NCBI RefSeq assembly: GCF_022234545.1
Contig: NZ_JAIEUI010000016.1
Span: forward strand, 62,001-126,000
Direction: 5' to 3'
Length of the DNA stretch: 64,000 nucleotides
From: Paenibacillus piscarius
GTDB taxonomy: Bacteria > Bacillota > Bacilli > Paenibacillales > Paenibacillaceae
Positions 44,356-52,377 of this stretch are shown here, piece after piece. Below the pieces are notes generated by a model, which was not told the origin of the DNA, did no database searches, and was given only the letters and a program-made list of their open reading frames with translations. Position numbers and translations under genes: made by a program. Positions within the stretch are counted from its first letter, which is position 1. Each line of letters starts with the position of its first letter.

Positions 44356-45342
44356 TCACAAGCAGGTCCTAGTCTGCACCGCGAGCTGCATGCATTCCTC
44401 CAGCAGCTGCTCCTCTTGTGCGATGATCCGGCCCATCCGCTTGTGGAGCTTCGCCCGCGCTGACGGCTTATTGCCGGTCATTCTGATCTGGAGCATGAAT
44501 TGATGCAGCAGATTCCACTCTTCTCCGGTCTTAAGGTAGCTCTCGGATAAGCGGCCGAGCTCGGTTAGCCGGGCTTCACGGTTCAGCAGCTCAAGGAACA
44601 GCCCGAAGCGAATCCGGCTGATCGGCAGCGAGTTCGCGTACACCTTGAAGCGGGAGTCTTCATCGGGGGAAGAATCACTACCGATCCCTGCCTCCAGATA
44701 GGCGTCAGCATAGGCCTGGAGGTTCGCGGCAACCTCGCCGGGCTGGGCCGGACCAGCCGGGCTGGCCAGCATCTCCTGAAGTGTAGCCTGCCAGTCTGCA
44801 CAGGAACGCGAAGGAGGACAGAGCTCGAATAAGGCGTAGAAGTTGCAGGCCTGCTCCAGCACATCGATGTCTACCGCTTCAAGCGGCTTGTCATAATAGG
44901 CATCTGTCAGATAGATGAGGTTGCCGGGACGGTCCAAGCCCACCGCGAGACAGGCGTGGCTGGTATGCAGCCTGCGGTAGGCAACGCACCAGGGGCAGTC
45001 ATAGGAATCGAAGCCGACCAGCACCGGCATTCCGGCAGACAGCCGGCTCTCCAGCATGTCCAGCAGGAAGCCGCGGCTGCGCTCGGGTCCTTGCCGCTCA
45101 ATGTAATTGAAGATAAGGCCATGGTAGGAAGACAAGGCATCGGTATCGATACGCGGGAGCACCAGCCGCTCGGCCAGCGGCTGGCCCGGCGCTTGTTCTT
45201 CGGCGAAGGACATCTGCCAGGCATGGCCGTACATACATTTGCTGTCCATTCCCTTCCATTCAGCGACAGACTGGATGCAATCATCAATACAGCTGCGCAG
45301 TTTAGGGTAAGGGGTGCTCTTAACGGGGGCAATACTCAGCAC
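44356..45342 (-). CDS. BtrH-like papain-fold protein (cluster B)
   Basis: A 328-residue protein whose first 160 residues have the order of a papain-like triad: Cys18/Cys22 (RSCIDDCIQSV), His129 (HTSHACLAVGLD) and Asp147 (LTDAYY). This layout is that of BtrH-like and C39-like acyl-transfer domains. A CPWC motif lies at 116-119. The rest is helical. GTG 45342 has AAGGAG ten bases upstream and overlaps the end of the AraC gene by 23 bases. It is the counterpart of the protein at 8505. By analogy with BtrH it could transfer the ACP-bound acyl group to an amine; that function is inference. Confidence 0.6.
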   Translation of the reverse strand: MLSIAPVKSTPYPKLRSCIDDCIQSVAEWKGMDSKCMYGHAWQMSFAEEQAPGQPLAERLVLPRIDTDALSSYHGLIFNYIERQGPERSRGFLLDMLESRLSAGMPVLVGFDSYDCPWCVAYRRLHTSHACLAVGLDRPGNLIYLTDAYYDKPLEAVDIDVLEQACNFYALFELCPPSRSCADWQATLQEMLASPAGPAQPGEVAANLQAYADAYLEAGIGSDSSPDEDSRFKVYANSLPISRIRFGLFLELLNREARLTELGRLSESYLKTGEEWNLLHQFMLQIRMTGNKPSARAKLHKRMGRIIAQEEQLLEECMQLAVQTRTCL

Positions 45343-46252
45343 TGCCCATCATCTCCTTCGCGGAATCATTGTCGCTGTGCAGCCGGCTACGGTACGTGGC
45401 CGGTGTCATTCCGCTGTATTCACGGAACAGCCGGTAGAAGTATTTCATGTCATAGATGCCGACCTCCAGGGCAACGGACTGGATGCCCAGCTTCGTGAAG
45501 GCCAGCAGGATGCAGCTGTATTTCATGCGGATCTCCTGGAGCATCTGGATGTAGGATCTGCCGGTCTTGCTCTTGAACAGCCGCTGGAACTGGCGGGAGC
45601 TTACGGCAATCTGCCGGCTGATCTCCTGGAGGGTGATCCGCTCCCTGAAATTGCTGATCATATAGAGGATAACGTCGTGCAGCGGATCATAATCATCCGC
45701 AGGCTGAGGGGCAAAAGGCACACTGGCTGCAGGCATAATCAGCGCCGCCAGCTCGTACAGCAGCGGGCAGAGCAGCTGCTGATCCTCCGGCGGGCCATAG
45801 GCCTGTATCCGGTGCAGCCGGCTGAGCAGCCGGGACACCTCACGGCTGCGCTCCCGGTAACCGAACCACTGCTTCACCTCCAGCAGCTGCAGCAGCGGCT
45901 GCAGCTTGTCCTGCAGACCGGCTTCAGGCAGCGTACCAGGCCGTGCCCGAAGCATCGCGCCAAGCTCCGGCCTGAGCATACAATTGAAGAGCCACAGCGG
46001 GTCAGCGCCGGTCAGATCCTTCGGGTGAAAGACATGGGATACACCGGGCGGAATCACGAACAGATCCCCCGGCCTCACCTGCATCGTATCCCCGCCTGCC
46101 AGATGGATGCCCTCCCCTTGAATCACATAAGCGATCTCCACGAAATCGTGCTGGTGACGTACGGAAGTGACGGTTTCCTGCGTCAGCAGCATGTGCAGCG
46201 GCGAGCAGGAGTCGAATAGATATTCCCCAGTAAAGACCGGAAAAACCTCCAT
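45320..46252 (-). CDS. AraC-family regulator of cluster B
   Basis: A 310-residue regulator: an N-terminal cupin (HQHDFVEIAYVIQGEG, then VRPGDLFVIPPGVSHVF) and two C-terminal helix-turn-helix motifs (ITLQEISRQIAVSSRQFQRL and IQSVALEVGIYDMKYFYRLF). ATG 46252 has TGGAGG upstream; the longer frame to 46330 lacks one. It overlaps the BtrH-like gene and is divergent from the ACP operon, with 150 bases between starts, so it probably controls the cluster in response to a small molecule. Confidence 0.87.
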   Translation of the reverse strand: MEVFPVFTGEYLFDSCSPLHMLLTQETVTSVRHQHDFVEIAYVIQGEGIHLAGGDTMQVRPGDLFVIPPGVSHVFHPKDLTGADPLWLFNCMLRPELGAMLRARPGTLPEAGLQDKLQPLLQLLEVKQWFGYRERSREVSRLLSRLHRIQAYGPPEDQQLLCPLLYELAALIMPAASVPFAPQPADDYDPLHDVILYMISNFRERITLQEISRQIAVSSRQFQRLFKSKTGRSYIQMLQEIRMKYSCILLAFTKLGIQSVALEVGIYDMKYFYRLFREYSGMTPATYRSRLHSDNDSAKEMMGSAEYCPR

Positions 46253-46297
46253 AAGCAAACCTCCATTTTCCTTATGATGGAAACCTGGAACCCTCCA

Positions 46298-46326
46298 AGT
46301 ATAGCTGAAGTTTTTGGCGCATTCAA
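46298..46326 (-). promoter_or_regulatory. SigA-type promoter of the AraC/BtrH operon
   Basis: On the minus strand TTGAAT (46326-46321), 17 bases, TATACT (46303-46298). No equally good promoter was found for the plus-strand ACP operon, which may need the AraC protein as activator. Confidence 0.7.
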
Positions 46327-46402
46327 CCATATATTAACAGGTCATTTTTTGGTATATTCATCTTATTCATTCCAAAATATGCTTACAGAAAGGGGCTTTG
46401 AC

Positions 46403-46645
46403 ATGCAACAGAAGGTTATTGAAATTATCGCCGAAATTAAGGAGGAGCCTAGCCTGGTTCAGACCTTGAACGGGGGTTCGGATCTCATGCTGGATGCCGG
46501 GCTTGACTCGCTGCAGATTATCAACTTCATCTTAAGAATTGAAGATGAATTCGATGTGGAAGTCGATTTCGAGACCTTTGATCTGGAGCATCTGAAGTCG
46601 GTGGACCGGTTCATTGATTATGTCATGGGGCTGGCTGTAAGATGA
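46403..46645 (+). CDS. Stand-alone acyl carrier protein (cluster B)
   Basis: An 80-residue ACP, phosphopantetheine site GLDSLQ with Ser36. ATG 46403 has AGAAAGGGG upstream; a longer frame from 46274 is not needed. It is clearly related to the ACP at 1151 (DSLQ at the same position, similar flanking residues). It overlaps the ATP-grasp gene by four bases (ATGA), so the two are coupled, and the ATP-grasp enzyme probably loads this ACP. Confidence 0.9.
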   Translation: MQQKVIEIIAEIKEEPSLVQTLNGGSDLMLDAGLDSLQIINFILRIEDEFDVEVDFETFDLEHLKSVDRFIDYVMGLAVR

Positions 46646-47982
46646 GCAGCGCGGTGCATTGCGGCAGCCTGGAGTCGGAACGGTACTGGCGGGAGGAAGA
46701 TCTGGCGGCGCTCCCGTCGATTCCGGACAGGAAGGCCATGGCCGTTGTGCAGGCGATGGACGAGCTGCTGTTCGTCTTCTGCGGGGACGGCGATGTGCTG
46801 TTAACCCGCAACGGGATGGATAAGGCCCAGTACGATTATCTGCATTCGCTGGGTTACTCGTTCAGGACCAACAAGGGTCCGTTAACTCTGGGGACGGAGG
46901 CACCGGAGAATGCTCAGGAGGCGCTCAATGTATTCGAGCTGCTGGGCCGGATGGATGCCGGGCAAGAACCTGACCGGCTGATCCCGGAAGGTGCTCTTCT
47001 TGAGCCTTTTGCCGTGCTGCCCGGAACGCATGAAGCGATCCGGAGATATAAGCTGCTGCCTGCTCTCCCGGACGAGCAGACCGTGCGCAGGGTGAATACC
47101 AAGACCTACTCTGCGGCGATGCGGGACAGAGTAGGGCTGCCGAATATTGCCCATGTCGTCCAGAGCATGGACGAGCTGCTGGCTGCCGGCGGAGCACTGC
47201 TGGAGCGGGGGCCCTTCCTGATTAAGGATGAATACGGTGTATCCGGCAAAGGCAATCAGCTGGTCGATTCTGAGCGTATATTACACAGGATTGCCGGATA
47301 TCTGGAGTCCAGCCGGAACCGGGACAAGCGGGTCAGGTTCGTGCTTGAGCCGCTGCTGGACCGGGAGACGGACTTCTCCTGCCAGTTCCGCATTGATCCG
47401 GAAGGGCGGGTCTCGATCTTGTCCGCGCAGCAGCTCGTCAACCAGGGCTTCGCCTTCGGCGAATCCCATTCCCCACAGCCGCTTCTGCTGGAGAAGCTGG
47501 ACCGGGAAGGGTACTGGGAGACGATGCACAGCATCGGGCGGGAGCTGTATACGGACGGCTATTACGGCGATGTCTGCGTGGATTCCATGCTGCTGCGTGA
47601 CGGCAGCCTCGCGCCGCTGGTGGAGATCAATGCCCGCAAATCAATGAGCCTGATTAAGCATCAGGTGGACCGCCGCTTCCGGCAGGAGGGGATGCATACC
47701 TGTCTGCTGCAGGTGCCGCTGGCCACCCTTGGCGCGGTCCGGTATGAGGAGCTGCTGGAGCGGCTTGCGGAGGAAGAGGTGTTATTCTTGCGGCAGAGGG
47801 GGGAAGGGATCATCCCTCTAACCTCTGGCACCCTCCAGCCTGCGGGCCCTTCCCGTTCCGCCGGTCCGGCCAGAGGCAAGCTGTACGCTGCCCTTGCTTA
47901 CCGGAGTGAGGACAGCAAGAACCGGTTCACCGCCCTGCTGGACGAGAATCTTCTGCGTACTGGCTGTACTATACTGCGATAG
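46642..47982 (+). CDS. ATP-grasp ligase, probable ACP aminoacyl ligase
   Basis: A 446-residue protein with ATP-grasp features: FLIKDEYGVSGKGN at about 192-205 (nucleotide loop with Lys), the metal-binding DVCVDSML near 310-317 and LVEINARKS near 326-334. The N-terminal 150 residues are a pre-ATP-grasp domain. Family members join a carboxylate to an amine or thiol through an acyl phosphate. Translational coupling to the ACP suggests that it loads an amino acid on the phosphopantetheine, as BtrJ does for butirosin. Peptide ligation is the other option. Cluster A has no such gene within the window. Confidence 0.75.
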   Translation: MSSAVHCGSLESERYWREEDLAALPSIPDRKAMAVVQAMDELLFVFCGDGDVLLTRNGMDKAQYDYLHSLGYSFRTNKGPLTLGTEAPENAQEALNVFELLGRMDAGQEPDRLIPEGALLEPFAVLPGTHEAIRRYKLLPALPDEQTVRRVNTKTYSAAMRDRVGLPNIAHVVQSMDELLAAGGALLERGPFLIKDEYGVSGKGNQLVDSERILHRIAGYLESSRNRDKRVRFVLEPLLDRETDFSCQFRIDPEGRVSILSAQQLVNQGFAFGESHSPQPLLLEKLDREGYWETMHSIGRELYTDGYYGDVCVDSMLLRDGSLAPLVEINARKSMSLIKHQVDRRFRQEGMHTCLLQVPLATLGAVRYEELLERLAEEEVLFLRQRGEGIIPLTSGTLQPAGPSRSAGPARGKLYAALAYRSEDSKNRFTALLDENLLRTGCTILR

Positions 47983-47998
47983 AGAGAGGAAGCATCCC

Positions 47999-49120
47999 AT
48001 GAATAACCGTGTGACGATTCTATGCTCCGGGTTCGGCCTGGGCTTCTATGTCCCTGGTCTGCTGCTGGAAGCCAAGCTCCATGCCCTGGGCCTCCAGGCG
48101 GAGATTGAGGTATTTGAGACCCTGATGCCGGACGCCAAAAAAGAGCAGACTGACAACAGCCGCAGAGCGTATCAGCAGAGCTTCGCCGTCGCCTTGACCT
48201 CGCAGAAGATCCCGTCCGATATCCGCAGCAGCCTGGATGAGGCTGCGGTGGAGCAGCTCCTGCAGCAATGGCAGCAGGAGGAGCGGCAGCGCTTCATCGT
48301 CTTGTCCGGGCACTGGGTTCATGTGATGGACAAGTATCGGGCGGTGGCCGGCTTCCCGGTGGAGGCGGAGCTGCTCTATATTGATGCCGAGCTGTCGCCC
48401 TCCTGGAAGAATCTGCGCAAGGTGAAACCGGCGTACGCGGAAGGCTACCGGGAAGTCCATATGTATGATCTGACGAACCGCGGAATTCTGTACCGTATCG
48501 ATGCCGGGCCGGAGGAGCCGCTGCCTGTATCCGCAAGGAACGGACGGCTGGTCATGCATGGCGGGGGCTGGGGAATCGGCACCTTCCGCGAGAAGTTCGC
48601 CGCTCTGGAGGCAGCGGGATATAAGCTGGATATTGCCGCTTACAGTACGGAGGAGATCGGACCGGCCATTCAGGGCAGACGCTACTATATGAATGATCCG
48701 CAGTGGCGTACCTGGAAGCGGGACGGCAGCGGGCAGTACACCTTCCCGCCATTCGCAGAGGTGACCGGGAACGGTGAGAACCGCTTCCCGCCCTGTGAGC
48801 ATTACGCGGAAGGCATGTTCGGTGTAATCCGGCAGGCCTCCGCCGTGATCAGCAAGCCGGGCGGCGGCGCGCTGATCGACTCGCTGGCATCAGGCACACC
48901 GCTGGTGCTGCTGGACCCCTTCGGTCCGCATGAGCAGATTAACAGCGACCTGTGGGTGGAGCTGGGCTACGGCATCCGTTACGGGGAGTGGGCAGCGACG
49001 GGCTTCGACCCCGCAGCGCTGCGTAGAATTGCAGACAATCTTGAGTCCGCCAGAGGGAAATACCCGGATTACGCCGTAAGTTATGCGGAGCAGCTATCCG
49101 CTGCAGAAGGGAGAAGCTAA
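47999..49120 (+). CDS. MurG/GT28-like glycosyltransferase (cluster B)
   Basis: A 373-residue GT-B enzyme, paralog of the one at 1449: TILCSGFGLGFYVPGLLL at the start, LSGHWVHVMDKY, LVMHGGGWGIGTF, and KPGGGALIDSLASGTPLVLL near the end. ATG 47999 follows AGAGAGAGGAAG. It overlaps the next gene by one base (TAATG). By position it should glycosylate the ACP-bound or released product. Donor unknown; cluster A's UXS-like enzyme could provide UDP-xylose. Confidence 0.7.
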   Translation: MNNRVTILCSGFGLGFYVPGLLLEAKLHALGLQAEIEVFETLMPDAKKEQTDNSRRAYQQSFAVALTSQKIPSDIRSSLDEAAVEQLLQQWQQEERQRFIVLSGHWVHVMDKYRAVAGFPVEAELLYIDAELSPSWKNLRKVKPAYAEGYREVHMYDLTNRGILYRIDAGPEEPLPVSARNGRLVMHGGGWGIGTFREKFAALEAAGYKLDIAAYSTEEIGPAIQGRRYYMNDPQWRTWKRDGSGQYTFPPFAEVTGNGENRFPPCEHYAEGMFGVIRQASAVISKPGGGALIDSLASGTPLVLLDPFGPHEQINSDLWVELGYGIRYGEWAATGFDPAALRRIADNLESARGKYPDYAVSYAEQLSAAEGRS

Positions 49121-50313
49121 TGCAGCCTACCAGCAAAGTAAATCTGGATGAGCAGTCGTTCAAGGCCCTGAAGCGCACAATTAAAAATGTGGTGGTCCCG
49201 CATAGGGAACGCAAAGCGGACCCCGGCTTCCGTACCGTAATGCCGGAGATTATGTCGCTGAAGCTGACCAACCGCTGCAACCTCCGCTGCAAGCATTGCT
49301 ACCAGTGGAATGAAGACGGTTACCATCATGATATGGATGTTGCCGAGCAAAATCTGGACATGGATCTGGATCTGATCCGGCGGCTGCTCGAAGAGACAGA
49401 TGAAGCGCAGTCCCGGCTGTACCTCTGGGGAGGGGAGCCGCTATTCCACCGGCAGGCCCAAAGTATTCTGAAGCTGCTCCAGGAGCATCCCCGGGATACA
49501 ACGTTCTGCACGAATGCTTATATGATTCCCAAGTACGAGGAGGAGCTGTGTGCCATCTCCGATAATCTGGAGCTGCTGATCCCGATTGAGGGCTTCCAGG
49601 AGGAGCATGATTTCCTGCGCGGCAAGAACTCGTTCCAGAAGGTTATCGACGCTGTTGACCGCCTGCTGGAGCTGCGGAAGCAAGGCCGCTTCCGCGGCCG
49701 GATCTCGGTCCATAATGTCATTAATGATAATATGATCGGCAGATTGTACGAGCTGGTGGAGTTTTTTGAGGCGAAGGGTGTGGACCTGGTCCTGCTCTGC
49801 TTCCCCTGGTATATCTCGGAGGAGACCAGCTTCGCGATGGACCGCTTCTATGATGAACACTTCCAGTGGCTGGCTGAGCTTCCGCCGGAGCACCGGGCGA
49901 GCTGGCACGCGTTCAAGTATCATATCAAGCCGGAGAATATCAGCAGGCTGACCGAAGACCTGCGGCGGATCAACACCCACACCTGGCATAATACCCGCAT
50001 CCGCTACCAGCCGGGGCTGGATTTCGATGAGATTGAGGACTTCGTGGCCGGCAAGCCGATGAAATCCCGCAGCACCGCGAAGTGTCTGGCGCTCAGTACC
50101 CGGGTGGATATTGCCCCGAACGGTATGGTCAGTGCATGCAAGTTCTTCGGTGAGCTGGCGATCGGCAATGTGAAGGACACGACGCTGACAGAGATCTGGA
50201 ATTCAGCCCGCTACGACCGGCTGCGGCGGATTATGGATGAAGGGCTGTCGCCCGCCTGCTCCAAGTGTAACGTCCTGTACCTGAATACCTATGCGGCGCT
50301 GACCCAGGTATGA
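49120..50313 (+). CDS. Radical SAM/SPASM enzyme (cluster B)
   Basis: A 397-residue radical SAM enzyme: CNLRCKHC with Cys53, Cys57, Cys60; YLWGGEPL; C-terminal SPASM cysteines (KCLAL, SACKFF, ACSKCNV). It is the counterpart of the enzyme at 3722: same spacing, same extension and CKHCYQWN followed by GYHH. Its neighbours overlap it on both sides by one and four bases, so the operon is tightly coupled. It probably modifies the ACP-tethered substrate by radical chemistry. A RiPP role is unlikely because no precursor gene was seen. Confidence 0.9.
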   Translation: MQPTSKVNLDEQSFKALKRTIKNVVVPHRERKADPGFRTVMPEIMSLKLTNRCNLRCKHCYQWNEDGYHHDMDVAEQNLDMDLDLIRRLLEETDEAQSRLYLWGGEPLFHRQAQSILKLLQEHPRDTTFCTNAYMIPKYEEELCAISDNLELLIPIEGFQEEHDFLRGKNSFQKVIDAVDRLLELRKQGRFRGRISVHNVINDNMIGRLYELVEFFEAKGVDLVLLCFPWYISEETSFAMDRFYDEHFQWLAELPPEHRASWHAFKYHIKPENISRLTEDLRRINTHTWHNTRIRYQPGLDFDEIEDFVAGKPMKSRSTAKCLALSTRVDIAPNGMVSACKFFGELAIGNVKDTTLTEIWNSARYDRLRRIMDEGLSPACSKCNVLYLNTYAALTQV

Positions 50314-51326
50314 GGGGCGGGGGAGAGCAGCCCATCTATAAGCTGGGCATTCTGGGCGCATCGAACATTGCTGGGCCAGCAGTGCTGGAGCCTGCACGGG
50401 CAGTGGAGCAGGTGCAGATTGCGGCGATTGCCAACCGGACCCGGGACAAGGCGGTGAAGCTGGCTGAAGCCTACCGGATTCCTCAGGTGGCGGGCAGCCT
50501 GGAAGAGCTGCTCCAGATGCCGGAGCTGGACGGGATATATATTGGCCTCAGCAATGAGCTTCATGCCCGGTGGGCTGCTGCGGCCTTGGCCGCAGGCAAG
50601 CATGTGATGGTCGAGAAGCCGATCTGCCTGAATCCTGAAGAAGCGCAGCAGCTTAAGGCGGCGAGGGGAGCTGCTGCGGACGGCCCGAAGCTCGCCGAAG
50701 GGCTGATGGTGGCCTTCCATCCCTGGCAGCAGGCGCTGAAGGCCATTGCCGATTCCGGGCAATTCGGCCCGCTGCGCAGAATCAGCACCCGGATTACAAT
50801 CCCGGCCAAGGACCGTCACGCCGGGAATTACCGCAGTGTGAAGGCGAAGGGCGGAGGGGCCTGGACCGATCTGGGCGGGTACTGGCTGCAATTCCTGCAG
50901 ACCCTTGTCGGCCTTCAGCCGGAGAGCATCGAGGCGCAGTCGGCGTTCGACGGGCCGGAGGGCTGCGACTGGACCTTCCAGGCAGCGCTGAAATACAAGA
51001 ACGGCGTGGAAGCGGAGTGTCTCACCTCCTTCGAGCTGCCGTACCGCGCCTCGCATACGCTTCATTTCGCGGAGACGGTGCTGACCCTACCGGACTTCTT
51101 CCGTCCGATCAAGGGCTTCTACAAGATCAAGATCCGTCATGACCTGCCGGACAACCGCAGCACTATATGTGAATTCGAGCCGATGAACTATTACGTCTGC
51201 CAGCTGCAAGCCTTTGCGGAGATCATGAGCGGCCAGCGGCCGGAGAACCTGGAAGCGTCCTGGGAACGGGTTCAGCTTCAATCCCGGATTATGGCTGAAG
51301 CACAGCGGCGCAGCATCTACAGTTAA
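50310..51326 (+). CDS. Gfo/Idh/MocA-family oxidoreductase
   Basis: A 338-residue NAD(P)-dependent oxidoreductase: N-terminal Rossmann motif LGILGASNIAG, the EKPICLN motif that holds the catalytic Lys near 108, and the C-terminal alpha/beta domain. Family members oxidise or reduce sugar hydroxyls and related groups. It overlaps the radical SAM gene by four bases (ATGA) and ends the operon at a strong terminator. It probably makes the sugar or acyl part of the product. Confidence 0.88.
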   Translation: MRGGGEQPIYKLGILGASNIAGPAVLEPARAVEQVQIAAIANRTRDKAVKLAEAYRIPQVAGSLEELLQMPELDGIYIGLSNELHARWAAAALAAGKHVMVEKPICLNPEEAQQLKAARGAAADGPKLAEGLMVAFHPWQQALKAIADSGQFGPLRRISTRITIPAKDRHAGNYRSVKAKGGGAWTDLGGYWLQFLQTLVGLQPESIEAQSAFDGPEGCDWTFQAALKYKNGVEAECLTSFELPYRASHTLHFAETVLTLPDFFRPIKGFYKIKIRHDLPDNRSTICEFEPMNYYVCQLQAFAEIMSGQRPENLEASWERVQLQSRIMAEAQRRSIYS

Positions 51327-51364
51327 TGCAGTTCATATACTAAGCTATTCATAGCATGAACGAT

Positions 51365-51405
51365 CAGCAGCAGCGGCTCCCGCAACCGGAGAGCCGCTGC
51401 TGCTG
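51365..51405. terminator. Bidirectional terminator
   Basis: A 15-base perfect stem (CAGCAGCAGCGGCTC / GAGCCGCTGCTGCTG). It lies between the oxidoreductase (+) and the convergent nucleotidyltransferase (-), and runs up to two bases before the latter's stop codon. Confidence 0.8.
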
Positions 51406-51407
51406 TG

Positions 51408-52205
51408 TTATCTGTCGTGCAGGGAGGGCGGCTGCTCCATCCAGGAGCGCTCGTTGTTCTGTACATAGATGCCGAGCGCCTGCTCGAAGGTCAGGCCATG
51501 ATTGTAGAAGGCCAGTACCCGTGCGGCGAAGCGCAGACTCAGATCTGCACAGGGCGAGCGCAGCAGCTCCGTGGCCAGCTTGCGGAAGTTCCGCGGCTTC
51601 GCTCCGGCGGCATCCACCGCATCCAGCAGCCCCTTGTGGCTGGGGAAGAGCAGCCGGTTATACGCCAGGATCATTCTCCCGCTGAAGAAGACCAGGCTAC
51701 TCGCGGCGTGGACCAACAGATACGGGTCGTCCTTCCGCACCGCTTCCTTCGTGAAGTAGAAGGCGAACAGATAGATCTGGGTACAGAAGTCGCGCAGGTT
51801 GCGCTCCCGGTTCTCCTCGGGGTAGACGGGGATTCGGGAGACTAGTCCAGTCAGCCCGGGGATACGCGAGAAGACCACCTCCGACCCGCCAAAAGCATAC
51901 CGGGTAGGTTCATTCCCCTGCCGGGCAGCCAGCTCCAGAAACCGCAGGTTCACAATCTTGACGTCAACGTACCCGCCTTCATAGGTGCTGACCTCCTGGT
52001 CTATGTATGACAGCATGTGTTCCCGCTCATATTCTGCATAGGCTTCATCGGTGACCACCAGATGAACGTCGACATCCGAGGTCTCTTTGGCGGTTCCTTG
52101 AGCGATAGAACCGCTGGTAATGACCGCCAGATTGGCGGTGTCAGGCGCAAGCTTGTCCACCAGCTGTTCCAGTGTCTGTCTATGATGCGCATACATCGTT
52201 TTCAT
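51408..52205 (-). CDS. MNT-type nucleotidyltransferase
   Basis: A 265-residue protein with the nucleotidyltransferase motif GSIAQGTA then SDVDVHLVV (residues 32-52), which binds metal and nucleotide. The rest is helical. Such proteins modify antibiotics, proteins or RNA by AMP transfer; a HEPN partner is not seen. ATG 52205 has AGGAGAGG upstream. It forms a single-gene unit. Confidence 0.8.
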   Translation of the reverse strand: MKTMYAHHRQTLEQLVDKLAPDTANLAVITSGSIAQGTAKETSDVDVHLVVTDEAYAEYEREHMLSYIDQEVSTYEGGYVDVKIVNLRFLELAARQGNEPTRYAFGGSEVVFSRIPGLTGLVSRIPVYPEENRERNLRDFCTQIYLFAFYFTKEAVRKDDPYLLVHAASSLVFFSGRMILAYNRLLFPSHKGLLDAVDAAGAKPRNFRKLATELLRSPCADLSLRFAARVLAFYNHGLTFEQALGIYVQNNERSWMEQPPSLHDR

Positions 52206-52320
52206 CCTCTCCTTGCCAACTTTTGTCCTTATAAGCGTAACGGCCTGTCTCTTTGCCGGATATGGTCAATCCTGACATTTATAAGGGAGCCGCATGGGGC
52301 CGCTGTCAGCAGTAAGCAGT

Positions 52321-52358
52321 GCAGGGCTGCACCGTCCGTGAGGACAGCACAGCCCTGC
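52321..52358. terminator. Hairpin between cellulase and nucleotidyltransferase
   Basis: GCAGGGCTG pairs with CAGCCCTGC. It lies 20 bases after the cellulase stop codon on the minus strand. The T-run on that strand is weak. Confidence 0.5.
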
Positions 52359-52377
52359 GGCTTTTAATAGACCAGAC

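Noticed and set aside
43876..44503. Long open frames on both strands through the 51-bp repeats, encoding repeated NVIEKPITMG or VIGFSITFG units
   Set aside because: They are open only because the period is a multiple of three. There is no ribosome site, and both strands are equally open.
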